Positions 11,301-22,631 of a DNA stretch of 64,000 bases are shown one piece after another. Made by a program: the position numbers and the translations under genes. Under the pieces are notes generated by a model that did no database searches, was not told the origin of the DNA, and saw only the letters and a program-made list of their open reading frames with translations. Where the stretch lies: positions 248,001-312,000 of the forward strand of contig JASSKH010000002.1 of NCBI GenBank assembly GCA_031763025.1. Reading direction: 5' to 3'. The DNA comes from Macrocystis pyrifera. Its lineage: Eukaryota; Sar; Phaeophyceae; Laminariales; Laminariaceae. Positions within the stretch are counted from its first letter, which is position 1; the number at the start of each line of letters is the position of its first letter.

Positions 11301-12109
11301 GCTGGTGTACACGACCCTGCAAGTAGTCGTACTTTTGCGAATGATGATGCAACGTGCTGCAAGCTGCGATTGCTACGTCGAGTATCGCTAAATCGCTACC
11401 AGCTACGTACGAGTATCGCTCCTACTGCTGCTGCTGCTGGTCCTGTGAAACGGCTTGTTCATCCCTCTATATACCTGTATAATTAATAGAGTGCAGCAAA
11501 ATAATATACCAGGGTATATCGGAATGCTTACTTATCTATCTATTAATAGCAGGGGTCGGTTCTGGCTGCATGGAATCGTCTGCTCACGGTCTATGTTCCG
11601 AGCGAGCTAGTGATTGAACTATAATGCCCTACTCATCGAGCTCAGCACCATCATCATCATCATGGTGATGAAAATCTGCATCGTTCATCCTCATTCTCAT
11701 TCGTACGAGGGCTGCCCCGCTGATCTGATGATGTATTATTACTATGTTGGTTGTTCGTTTTGTCGTTGGATGGAGTTGGAGATCACGGTGTTCGTATACA
11801 ATTAACAAGGTCTAAAATGCTCTGTACGCAGCTTTATGCAGCTTTTCGTAGGAGCATTTTATACTACGAACCAGTATTATTTTTCGGTTTTCGATAGCGT
11901 CGTGGTTGAACTTTACATATTATGTGCCACTGTTTGAACCAGTACGAAATTATTACCACCTGATGGACTATTCCGCGACTTTTTCGGTTCTGTGTTTGTC
12001 GGCATTCTCGCTGACCGTGGCTGAACAGCAGCAGCAGCAGTGGTTGCAGCCTGGTACGCGCAGTACTTCAGCAGCAGCAACGCGAGCCACAGAGCAGAGC
12101 AGCGCTGAT

Positions 12110-12720
12110 TGTGAAGCGAAGCAAAACAGAGCTAAGCAGGGCAAAGCTGAGCATAGCATTGCGAAGCAAAGCAAGGCGAGGCGAGGCGAAGCAAAAGGTC
12201 AAAAGGCAAATCGAGGCATAGCGAAATAAGGCGAGGCAAGGCAAACTGGGCAAAGTAAGGCGCCGGCAAAGCAAAGCATAGCATAGCATAGCATAGCATA
12301 GCACGGCATAGCATAGCATAGCATAGCATGGCATAGCATGGCATAGCATAGCAAACCATAGCATACCATAGCGTACCATAGCGTACCATAGCGTAGCGTA
12401 GCATAGCATAGCATAGCATAGCATAGCATAGCATAGCTATGAGCATACATAGCATATCATAACACATAGTATAGCACAGCATAGCGAACCAAACCAAACC
12501 AAACCGAACCAAACCGAACCGAACCAAAACCAAACAAAGCAGAACAAAGCAGAACAAAGCAAAGCAAGGCAAGCGAAGGCGAGGCGAGGCAAATTAAGGC
12601 GCAAGCAAAGGATGACTCAAAGCAAAGCAAACCAACGCAAACCAACGCAAACCAACGCGCAGGGCAAAGCAAAGCGCCGCAAAGCAAACACAAAGCAAAG
12701 CACAGCACTGCAACGCAACG
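12110..12720 (+). repeat. pentanucleotide satellite (GCAWA)n
   Basis: Over 600 bp of GCAAA, GCATA, GCGTA, CCATA and CCAAA units in phase. It is the reverse-complement type of the array at 5.1 kb and more diverged, with blocks dominated by one variant (GCATA at 12270-12440, AACCAAACC-type at 12485-12530). Confidence 0.95.
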
Positions 12721-14033
12721 CTGTTATTCCGCCACAACCAGTGTATCTATTGTGCCCAGTATATGTCCCAAGCAGGTGAGCGCAAATACCCCAGACCCCA
12801 AGAAAACACCAGTTAGTTCTATGTTCAGAGTAGAGTGAGATGGGTGTATCTCAGGTTCCACCCACGAGGGTGGGTCTGCAGCAATCTTCTCTTCGTGTAA
12901 GGCGTCTCGTGTTCGACCAGGCAGGCCCTGCAGCATCCCTCTCTCACAGGTGTGAGGTGTAGTAGACCCAGGTCGAACCTTAAGGTACAGCAGTGCACCC
13001 ATCTCACATTGGCGTCGATGGCAGAACCCTCTTGACACGTGATCTCACGGCTGATATTGCGATATTGCGACTTGCTGTTGGTGGAGGGGAGGAGAAGACC
13101 ACCACCCCCTCCGACGGTATTACTGGGTACCTGGTACAGTAGTACGCTATTACCGTAGCATAAAGTGTATCCCCGAATTTCTATACGAAACCCTGACGGG
13201 AACTATAAGCTACATTTGATGTATGTCTCAGAATTCAAACATGGCTTGTGTTCACGAGCGGTAGGTACCAGGTGTTCAAGGCCCAGCATCTCACAGGCAG
13301 TACGTACGCCGTGCCTAAAAAACTAAGTCCTACACCCTTCGTACGTACAGCGGTAGTAGGTACCTGGTATGTTGAATGCTACCTGGTACACCTCAGTTAC
13401 TCGTAATAGCCGACGGCACCTATTTGCAACTTTGTGGAGTGCAGCACTTGATTCACCTGCGGATCCCAAACTGCTTGGGATTTGAGTGGTTTTCTCCCTC
13501 CTCAAGACAAGACTGCAATGTGCCTTAAAAGGATTTATTTTTGTTTTTTGAGTGTTTTATAGGGTGAATGAAACCGTGGTGCCCAATTGACCACACCTCC
13601 ATTTTTTTTCGGTCGGGATCTCTCCCCGATTCCACCCAGACCCGATCCCATTTGGCACTCTGCTCCCACTTGGTGGTTGGTACTGCATGCATATGCACGT
13701 AATCAGGCCTGCGCAGGATCAGCCTGAGGCCGGGAGCGCCAAACGCAAACCGAAACGATAGCACGTGTGTGGGGCTGCATTCAAGTGCTGCTGCGGGTTC
13801 TTGGGCTGCAAATAGTCGCGCCGCTCACAGCTGCACCCAACGCTGCTGTAGACCTGTTACTTGCCAGTTGATCTCGCGTTGCTCCTACGAAGATCGTTGC
13901 CGTCGTCTAGCCCGTGACCGCATCAAACCCCAACGGATTTGTGGAACCTCCGCCTGTGAGTAGGCAGGAAAACAAGGCAAAAATGATAAGTTCCGTTGGA
14001 GTGCCACGAAAGTACGAGTAGACAGTATTTCTA
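12721..14033. other. no gene recognised
   Basis: The region holds three TACCTGGTA motifs (13128, 13361, 13380) and weak similarity to the piggyBac-like repeat around 13450-13540. A frame on the minus strand near 12724-13038 is open for about 100 codons but shows no domain or splice context. Confidence 0.45.
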
Positions 14034-14138
14034 TTACTGGGGGCCGTAGTAAATAAGACCATGTATCGTTGGTAAGAATCGGTAAATATATAGGTTTTTG
14101 TGTTTACCGTAGGTCCTAGTTACTATGGTCCCCCATAA
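14034..14138 (+). mobile_element. MITE family M, copy 4
   Basis: The left end TTACTGGGGGCCGTAG is diverged; the right end CTATGGTCCCCCATAA is well kept. The core with GGTAAATATATAGG is intact. Confidence 0.85.
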
Positions 14139-14511
14139 CAGGTATAGCAGAAAATGCAAATGTTGAACGTAGGAAATCTGGGGCTTGTGCGGTGGGATTG
14201 AATTTTAACACGAATCTTAAGATATACCGGGTAGCTGGTATGGAAGGCAGGTTTGGCTAGGGGATACCAATACACCAATACGTAGAGAGCGAGACTATAT
14301 ATATATATATATTTTGTTTTTTCTTTCCCATCTAAACTGCTCAAAAGCGTTGTCTTATTTTCGCCCTCTACTTCTCGAGCGCCCTCCGGTTTGTGACTCA
14401 GAATCGGGCTCACCAGGAAAATAGACGAATGCGACATGGAAAAGTTCGGTACACTACTAATTTAGATGACACATGACGAGAAAAACGATCGCTATCCTAG
14501 GAGATGCCGGT

Positions 14512-14735
14512 AGATGATGGCCACAGGCGGCGAAGGGGATGTTATTATGTTTAATATTAGCAAAACATTTCTATGTACGAGGTGTAATATGTGGGAACGA
14601 CGTCACGAGCAACGAGTTGTTGGAGGTGTCTATTAGGAGTAGGAACGATGCTCCGTCTCGAAAGGGAGGCGTAGTCAAGGGTCAAATAACTAGGCAAGCA
14701 ATGAGTGGGTAAGCCCCCCCCCTGGCCCCCCAATA
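14512..14735 (+). repeat. interspersed repeat R-B, copy 1
   Basis: It aligns with 17076-17300. Shared segments are TGGCCAC-GGCGG, AATATT-GCAAAA-TTTCTATGTA, TTGTTGGAGGTGTCT, TTAGGAGTA-GAACG, TCCGTCTCGAAAGGGA and a C-rich end. Confidence 0.75.
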
Positions 14736-15377
14736 CGGGGCGCGCGTCATTTTTTTCCGCTCACGAGACGAGTTCAGTATTTTTTTGCCGTCGACAACTT
14801 GCGTCTTATGGTATACCGGGTAGATACCAACGCATGCCAAGGCGCTTTCTGCTACTCGAAGCACATCCTTTTTTTTTAGCGTAAGGAAGAGTCCCTGGGC
14901 TGGGTTCCAACTCACGCAATCGGCCCTGCAACAAGTAGTCTCGCCTCACGAAGTTTAACCACCACTATTATTCGTAGTCTACCTTGCGAAAACGAGAATT
15001 TCGCGACAGGTTTATACGTACAGCTGTTAATTGTATACAAACGAGAATTATATGATATTGTATGATGCGTGAGAGTGAGATCACGGTTGATGGCCTCGGG
15101 TCAATATTGCCAATCACGATCTTCCCGTGGAAGGGTTACACCGAGATCTTACCGCCGAGATCTTGGGAGATCTTGATGCCACAGCAGTTAACCGATGAGA
15201 ATAATAAACGAATATGTTATGAGTGTATTATTACGCGAACGGTGATACATCATGTGAGACCCTTACGAACATCTGCTCTGCTGTAAAAAGTAAAAAGAAA
15301 AACGAGTGCGTCAAGCGTTTGGACGAGACCTGTCACCCATAGCTAAAATATCACCCATGATATCATACCCTAACTTG

Positions 15378-15690
15378 TCATTATCATATCATATCGTGTC
15401 TTATCGTATCATATCGTATCTTATCATATCATATCGTATCGTATCATATCATATCACACGATATTGTATGATATCCCCAGCATATTATTTGAGCGACACG
15501 TTATGATATTTCGTGTTTTAGCATGAATAATATATGGTGTGATGTGATGTACTGCTGTAAGTACATATGGTATGGTATGATGTGATGTGATACGATATGA
15601 TATGATAGTATTCCATATGGCGTGATTTGATATGGTATGGTGTGATATAATATAATATGGTATGATGCGATATGATACTATATGATATGG
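15378..15690. repeat. pentanucleotide array with strand switch (TATCR, then YGATA)
   Basis: The left half (about 15378-15475) is TATCA/TATCG/TATCT units. The right half (about 15540-15690) has the complementary type, GATAT/GATGT/GGTAT. The whole is therefore a loose inverted repeat around 15500. Confidence 0.8.
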
Positions 15691-17038
15691 TAGCTCTCGC
15701 TATTATTAAAAATAGAAACCCGCGCTGGGTGAATGTTTGTACCTGCTGTCCTCAACTGCTGCTGTGTGCGTTGCCGCCAAGCGCAAAGGCCGAGCACGAT
15801 GCCAGCATTTGGCCACACAACGATTCCTCCATGTTATCACGGAAAGAAGGGGTTTCCTTATTTTCGACACAGCCCCAAAAAAATGGGGGGCTCATTTCCA
15901 GCCTCGCGTGCCCGAAAGTCCGCGCCGTGTCCAACGACCGGAATCTCCCCAAGATCCGGCCAAGCATCTCCCCAAGATCCGGACCGGAGTCTTCCCCGAA
16001 ATTCGTTCGTCGGACAGGAAAAACGGGAGATTCGAGCAACGCGAGGCTGGTAGAATGAGTCACTTTTTTTGTTGGTCGCAGTCGCTAACCAGAAACTCGC
16101 TCCGGCCTTAATAGTGTATACAGCCTGAAGCGCGCTGCCCGAATCGCTTCCAATTTCCGGCACGACAGGAATCACTGTGCTTCATTCAACACACGGGACC
16201 GTAGATGTCAGGTTATAGCACTTTCACCCGCTTGACAGACGGCAAGTTTTGCCTTGACATGTTTGACCCCAAGTTACTAGGTTTTAGTGTGGAACAACCG
16301 ACCCTGCACCCCATTTGACAGGGCTCGTTTTGCCTTGCTTGACATGTCTCCTGACACCTTTGCGCGGGGACAGACAATCTATTATGCCCGCCTGACGATG
16401 TACTGCTATAGTTTGTTCGGGGCAGATGTCTTCCTGACCTGTATGATGACGCGTACATGCCTACCTCATGCTTCCGGGTGGTATGTACGCAGCCATGCAA
16501 ATCTGCATATGGTCTATTTATCGTACCATGATTCCTGAGTTGGATATTGCACCACACGCAGATATCATCCTGCGCACACTAATCTCATGATGGGAGGCTG
16601 GGATCCACCGCAGATGGATCTACCTTACTGCTACACTGGTTGTAGGATCGTGATCTTTTTCCGAGATTGGCAATCATTTGCAGACGCAAGAGAGAGCCTG
16701 TCATCAGAGTTTTTTTTTTTTTTTTTTTTTTCAATTTTCAACCGATCGGCGCGTTTTTCACCGAGCCTGTTCCCACTTTCCACCCTGATCTCGCAACCCG
16801 ACCCGCCCCCGAAGCACACAATTGGCCCCTTTTTGCGCCCCGAAACAGGGTCTGACCAAAAAGTCCGGAGGTCTCCAACGTATATGGAGGCGTTGTTGAC
16901 CAGGGCGATTTTTATATATGGGTTCTTCTCGCTATTGAAGAACTACAGAACCTCGTACGGGTGTTGTGACCGGTAATTATTCCGTTATACCGGCAACGGG
17001 TATCCCTTTTCTCGAAACAGGCAGGGGACAGTAGTGAC

Positions 17039-17040
<2 letters not shown>
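15691..17040. other. no gene recognised
   Basis: Several overlapping frames near 15730-16110 are open on both strands, a GC-composition effect. A T tract lies at about 16711-16731. No family, repeat copy or splice pattern could be assigned. Confidence 0.4.
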
Positions 17041-17076
<36 letters not shown>

Positions 17077-17300
17077 ATGGTGGCCACCGGCGGCCAAACG
17101 GGAAGGGATAATATTGGCAAAAGTTTCTATGTAATGTATGGAAACAACGTAGTGATCGCCCAATTGTTGGAGGTGTCTCTGTTAGGAGTAAGAACGGTGT
17201 TCCGTCTCGAAAGGGATGCGTGGTCAACGGTCAAATGACTGAGGCAAGCAACAAATGAGTACCCTTCCCCCCCCTCCCCCCCCCCCCCCCCCCCCTCCCC
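17041..17300 (+). repeat. poly-C tract plus interspersed repeat R-B, copy 2
   Basis: A C run (17041-17075) precedes R-B (from 17076). R-B ends GCAAGCAACAAATGAGTAC followed by another impure C run to about 17300. The same terminus recurs at 22303-22350 and 24527-24600. Confidence 0.8.
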
Positions 17301-17639
17301 CCGATAAGTCTGGAATCTATCAAACCGTCCAATGAGCGAGCAGTGTGAGCTCCCAGCAACGTGAGCGATGTCGTCGTGCTGCGCCCTCCCTCCGCCGCGT
17401 TACGTGTACGACTGCAAGTAAACTATTTTGTACAGCAGCAGCTCGGGCACCATATTTTTTTCATCCTCACTCTGTATCCCGCAATTGGCGATAATGGTGC
17501 TATCGTTAACTTGGGACGTAATTTTTTTGTTTTTGTTTTGTTTTTTTTTGCCATTTTTTACCTACTGCAGTCCCAACAAGGGGACCAAGGGTGTGTTCGG
17601 TACACGACGGGTATACACGGGTACCCGGGTATTTTTGGT

Positions 17640-17790
17640 GGGCGTACCGAACGTACCGAAGTGTCGGGCGCAGTACCGGTATCGAGTTGATACCGAACTT
17701 ACCGAAGTGTCGGGTACTGCAGTACCGGTATCGAGTTCATTCCGGATTTTTTACCGAACTGTCGGATACCGGTATGGAGTTCATACGTAG
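17640..17790 (+). repeat. short tandem repeat, about 50 bp x 3
   Basis: Three imperfect units contain TACCGAA(C/G)T, GTCGG and ACCGGTATCGAGTT or a variant. Confidence 0.65.
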
Positions 17791-18812
17791 TACGTACCGA
17801 ATCTCATCGGGGTGATCGGTAGGGTATTGACATTGAGGCCGAACCGAACCGAACCGAACCGTACCAAAGACTTCGGTAGGGATGGGCCACTTTTCTACTC
17901 CACATGCATCTTGTACATGATCAGTGATGCCCGAGCTTGTGCAACAACGGCTCTGCGCTAGCCTCTGAAGCCCCTCGTCGGTCAGCCATCTGAGTGTGTA
18001 TTCAATATGTTCTTGACATTTACCGAGCAAGTACCGCAGAGGACATCCTTCGTGAGGCATTTCGACGCCGGCAGGGCCCACAAAGGCACGCTGATTGCTC
18101 GTGACTATGTATCCACCATCCTGTCGGGGTTTCCACTTGTAAGGCCTCAGAAAAACGGGAACAGCACTGAAACTAGCATTTGACCAATCTAGCCGAGAAT
18201 AACAGTTGAACGGGAGATTATATTCCCTTTCGAGAGTGGTACATTATATAGTGTCCGACCTATATGTTCTTTTTCCCCCCGCACAGGGTCGTGTCTGCAA
18301 CTAATCGCGCAACGGGTGATTACGAGCGAATCCGAGATTGGAGTTTCCACGGCGCCTTTGGTTTTACACCAGCGCAGAAATTGCTCGTACGCGCATATGT
18401 GTCTTGGGTTTCTGCGCGTATTTTTTGTACCACCTGGGACCTTGTTCCCATTTTTGGTGCTATGACCTCGCTGTGGGCCCGTCCCATCTGACACCCTGCT
18501 CTCGCTTGGTGGTGCAGAAATGTATTCGGTCCTTCCTCCGCAGGAGCCGCCGGAGCACCCACCTAGCACCCTGGCCCTGATCCCGTTTGGTACTACGTGG
18601 GCCATGCATATCTACAACAACTCCTGCTGTACATACAACCGTATTGAATTCACGCGCAGGTCTGAAGATTTCTGCAAGTTTTGATGCGCGCAAGATCTCC
18701 GCCCCTCCTTTCGAAATCGCTGTTACACCTTTGCAGCGGAAGCTATCTATCTATGGGTTAAATTGACACGTGGACATGCTGACACGGAAGTGTGGTGGGC
18801 TTAAAAATTAAA
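17791..18812. other. no gene recognised
   Basis: Around 18430-18610, phrases such as CCCATTTTTGGTGC and GCTTGGTGG resemble sequence at 13600-13690, suggesting an old diverged repeat. No coding evidence. Confidence 0.35.
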
Positions 18813-18902
18813 CCCTTTCAGAACCGCAGTACCGTTTTGGAGACAAATCACTTAGAATTTGAGTGGTTCGTCCCCAACATCGGGACGGCAGCCGTGAAAG
18901 GG
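18813..18902. mobile_element. piggyBac-like MITE candidate, copy 1
   Basis: The ends CCCTTTCAGAACCGCAGT and GGCAGCCGTGAAAGGG form an imperfect inverted repeat over 90 bp with TTAA-like flanks nearby. A second copy lies at 29832-29922. The assignment rests on the CCCTTT ends and the TTAA context. Confidence 0.45.
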
Positions 18903-19722
18903 TAAAGGTTTATTTTTACCAATCTGCTGGACGATGAAACAAAAAAAAAAAAGTTACAACTTGGGCGCATTATGAACAGAATAGTACGTCCGTCCGATCC
19001 GCGGTGAAGGACGGGCGATGACAAAACATCCACTGCTTTGTCCAGCATTCACCAGCGCACACAAAGTTTCTTTCGTTTTCTTTCGTTTTCTCTGTTTCGT
19101 AGAATGTGTATGTCGTGCCTGTCATCTCCGGTATGACGACATGGCATTGCACTGCCTACTGCTGTGCTTACTGTTTCCCCGTACGTAACAATGCAGTATC
19201 TCTGTGGCGTAATTTTGTGACCTGCAGAGCTTGTATCTATTCTATTAATAGGATGGAACATTCGGCAAGGTTGTGCTGGATATCGACGGGTAAAAATAAC
19301 GGTTTCGCGTGAAGAATGAAGAACACACACCACACGCACAAGTTGATGACAGTTACATCTACCCTGCAGTGCGAGTTCCTAGCTAGTTCTTTAACTGCCC
19401 TGCCGTGCGAGTTCCTATTAGTAGCGAGCCTTACTGAATAAATAGCGTGCATTTTTTCTTCTTTTTTTTTTTTTTTTTCTTTTGTAGGTTTTCGAGTCTG
19501 TGTGAGAACAGAAGAGGTTCGGACCCTATTTCACTATTTTACCGGTGTTGGTAGGGGCACGTCGTGTACGTGTCCCTCTTCGCCTTGTGATGAGAACACT
19601 ACGGACGATCATTTGGCATGTTGATAACCTCGATCCGATCCAAGTGGTGATGATTGCCCGTACAACAAGGTAAAGGTGGGAATTTCGTGCAGTGGCTAAA
19701 CGCGTGGTATTTGTTACTTGTA
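18903..19722. other. no gene recognised
   Basis: AT-rich intergenic-looking sequence. The small open frames show no recognisable domain. Confidence 0.4.
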
Positions 19723-19985
19723 GCTCATAGGGACTTTTTCTTGCATAAAAAATTGATGAGCGGAAAGCGCGAAAGCGCGAGTTGGCTACATTCGATGAAA
19801 ATCGACGAGCAGTGGGAATGCTGAACCCTATGCGCGACAGAAAGTAAAGGCACGTACCGGGGGGGAGAAGGGACGACACCTGTGACCACGGCTTGTCCGG
19901 AAGATCGTCTAGGGTAAAACCTCCTACGAGTGGGCTGGAAAGTAAAGGTGATGGATACAAAAAATAAAAAAATAAAAAAATAACA
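19723..19985 (+). repeat. interspersed repeat R-C, copy 2
   Basis: This is the second copy of the repeat at 7401-7670, in the same orientation, ending in an AAAATAAAAAAATAA tail. It is more GC-conserved and lacks the short insert with TTAACTGTTAATACG seen in copy 1. Confidence 0.75.
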
Positions 19986-20378
19986 CCTGGTGCCCCGGCG
20001 CGTTTTTTTTGTTTGTTTTTGTTTTTGTTTTTGTTTTTTGCCATCCCATTGATGATCTTCGCCGAGACTCACACGAACGAATAATGCTTGGCATTAAAAT
20101 AGCAGGGAGAAGGGAGTTGATGTTCACCGATGACACTAGGTGGTGCTGTGTGCCGTGAGCTGCTACGCGGTGTATGTATATATATGTATGTGTGTTGGGT
20201 TTCCTCCCACCTAATCGGGCGTTTCTGTGTTTACAGGGGCCCTGGGGACAGAGGTAATTGCCGCAAAATGTTCACGTTACGGCCAGCCAAACTTGGTTAG
20301 ACGTAGTAACGTTTGCGCCGCAACGGCCGTCCATCCCTGCTACTTTGCACCACGGGTATCTCGTGCCTCGTATTGTGA

Positions 20379-20478
20379 CGGGGGGGCCATAGTAAATAGG
20401 ACCAAATCTTGTTAGTAAAAATAGGGAAATATGTAGGTTTTTGTATGTACCGTAGGTCCTATTTACTATGGCCCCCCG
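20379..20478 (+). mobile_element. MITE family M, copy 5
   Basis: 100 bp with well-matched ends CGGGGGGGCCATAG and CTATGGCCCCCCG. One mutation in each arm keeps the arms complementary. Confidence 0.9.
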
Positions 20479-20630
20479 GAAAAATAGTAATTTATTATAC
20501 ATTTGGCTGGGAACGTGGGTCACCGGTTCGACTCTGGTGTGAGTATAGCGACCGCCTGGCTGAGCTGGGACTCAGCAATGTTGCACGACTAACCTTGGAG
20601 TCACAGGTAGTTGATAGGTTCCGCTAGCCA

Positions 20631-20732
20631 TTACGGGGTTCCATAGTAAATAGGACCTACGGTACACCCAACCTATACATTTCCATATTTTTACTGACAA
20701 TATTTGGTCCTATTAACTATGGTTCCCCGCAA
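20631..20732 (-). mobile_element. MITE family M, copy 6
   Basis: It is in reverse orientation relative to copies 1-5 (ACCTACGGTACAC near the left end). TAGCCA flanks both sides, which may be a longer duplication or chance. Confidence 0.85.
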
Positions 20733-20777
20733 TAGCCACTACGGGAGTCTGACCTTAGTCGGCATGTCAGCTGGCTA

Positions 20778-20882
20778 TTGCTGAAGGCCGTAGTAAATAG
20801 GACCTGCGGTACACAGAAAAACCTATACATTTACCTTTTTTTATTAGCAATATTTGGTCCTATTAACTATGGTTCCCCGTAA
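20778..20882 (-). mobile_element. MITE family M, copy 7
   Basis: Reverse orientation. The left end is decayed (TTGCTGAAGGCCGTAG), the right end is intact, and TA flanks both sides. It is one of three copies within 400 bp. Confidence 0.85.
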
Positions 20883-20921
20883 TAGACACTCGATCCCTTT
20901 TGATGTTTATCAAACCGTCTA

Positions 20922-21026
20922 TTGCCGGGGACCATAGAAAACAGGACCTGCGGTACACAGAAAACCTATATATTTACCTCTTTTTTACTAACGATATATG
21001 GTCCTGTTTACTATGGTCCCCCGTAA
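20922..21026 (-). mobile_element. MITE family M, copy 8
   Basis: Reverse orientation, flanked by TA on both sides, ends TTGCCGGGGACCATAG and CTATGGTCCCCCGTAA. Confidence 0.9.
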
Positions 21027-21324
21027 TAAGAGAAGCTTGTCCGCTCGGCCGTACAGACAGGGTCATGAGCTGCCCCCGTACCATCTTGTAACGACTGCTT
21101 CAACTTGTAGATACCTCGGGGCACCAGTGTGTATCATCATCCCGCCGCAGTCACGTCACGCAGTGGCCGTCGCCTCAATCGTGAATATTTATCGTGACTC
21201 TCCTCCTCTCGAAAGCCCAAAGAGGGGGGAGGGGAGGGCGCCCGAAATACAACATACAAAGTATCCCGCATACAAGTGTGGAAACCCATTGAGACGGACA
21301 GTCGGCGCCTCCGCGAAGACGGTT

Positions 21325-21361
<37 letters not shown>

Positions 21362-22185
21362 GTCCGACTAAAAGTTTAATTGGTGACTTTGCAGTAAGCC
21401 GTGCTGACTCACAGTTCTACCGTTTGGACTCTGATGTTGGTGTAAATAGCCGGTTTGGACTCTTGGTGGTGAATATCAGACCGTGTCTTACGTTTGTGTT
21501 CGACCAACGCGGCATTTTCCAGAGCCGTAGCCGACGCACGAAAATGCGGGCTTATACACGCACACGTGCGTACACCTGGTGCAAGGTGCTGCAGTACGAG
21601 GGCTTGGCGTGGGTTTGCTCGGTAAAACCCTGGGATACTAAACTTTCCAACAAACCTAAAACGATTTTGGATTTTTGAGTGTATATTGCATGTAAGTGTG
21701 GTGTCCCTCCTGAAATGCAAAATTTTGTACCAGGTACCTTTTTTTTTTCGGTACGAAAGGATGGAAATTGCTTCCGTCAACCATCCCAGCTGAATATTCA
21801 GAGGCTTGGATTAATATTGACACAACCTTACTTGTGGCAGAAAAGTGTTGGAATTTCGGCGTCATCCGTTTCTCGAGCTAAAACATGAAGGCCAATTTTC
21901 AAAGCGGTTGGTTTCAGTAGGCGTGCCGAAAATAGTTAGGTCGCTCTAGTTTTTTTTTGTGCGAGATGAGGGGGATTTCTTCGTGTATCGTTCCGTTTCG
22001 GTTACATGTTCAGACCCTTGAATACGGTTTCACGAAATAACTATATTTGGAACATGTCTATACTATCACATGGTACATGTACGTGTTGCTTTCGTTGTAC
22101 TAGCGCCACTCTGTCGGGGCATGTAAGAACGTATACAAAAGCTGAAGTTGTTGTTGTTGTTGTTTGTTTATCCCCCCCCCCCCCA
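21027..22185. other. no gene recognised; CT microsatellite at 21327-21357
   Basis: A 30-bp pure CT run is the only clear structure. An open frame around 20998-21678 passes through it and has no domain. Confidence 0.45.
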
Positions 22186-22480
22186 TGTCTGCCTGGTCGG
22201 TGAAAACCCGACGTGCTCCGTCCCGGCATTGTAGGGATGCAAGGGTCTACGGTCATATGACTACGGCCATGCACGATAATGAGTATACCCCCCCCCACCT
22301 CCCCACAATGGTCAATATGACAAAGGCAAGCAACAAATGAGTACCCCCCCCGCCCCCGACAGTCTCCCTAAATGTACCATGCTTCGTCCCGACATAGTAG
22401 GGATGCGAGGGTCTATGGTGATACGACAACGGCCATGCATGAGATCGAGTAAATATCTCCTATCGAGTACACCCGTCCAC
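22186..22480 (+). repeat. partial R-A and R-B termini with C runs
   Basis: It contains an R-A end (22186-22295, ending GAGTATAC plus C), an R-B end (22303-22350, ACAAATGAGTAC plus C) and another R-A end (22371-22470, TATCGAGTACACCC). Three truncated copies in a row suggest repeated insertion or duplication at these ends. Confidence 0.75.
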
Positions 22481-22631
22481 CCCCACCCCCCCACAGAAAG
22501 TTTGGTTCCTTTTTTTCTTCGTTTTTTTTTTTTTTTTTTTTTTTCATCTCTCGAACACCACGCGCGTGCAGGTAGTTTTTTTTCGGGGGTGGAGACGGGG
22601 TTTCCATACCCCTTACGCGGCCTCTGCGGAG

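Noticed and set aside
20510..20560. tRNA gene suggested by a B-box match (GTTCGACTC)
   Set aside because: No A box or cloverleaf upstream; the upstream sequence is a MITE.
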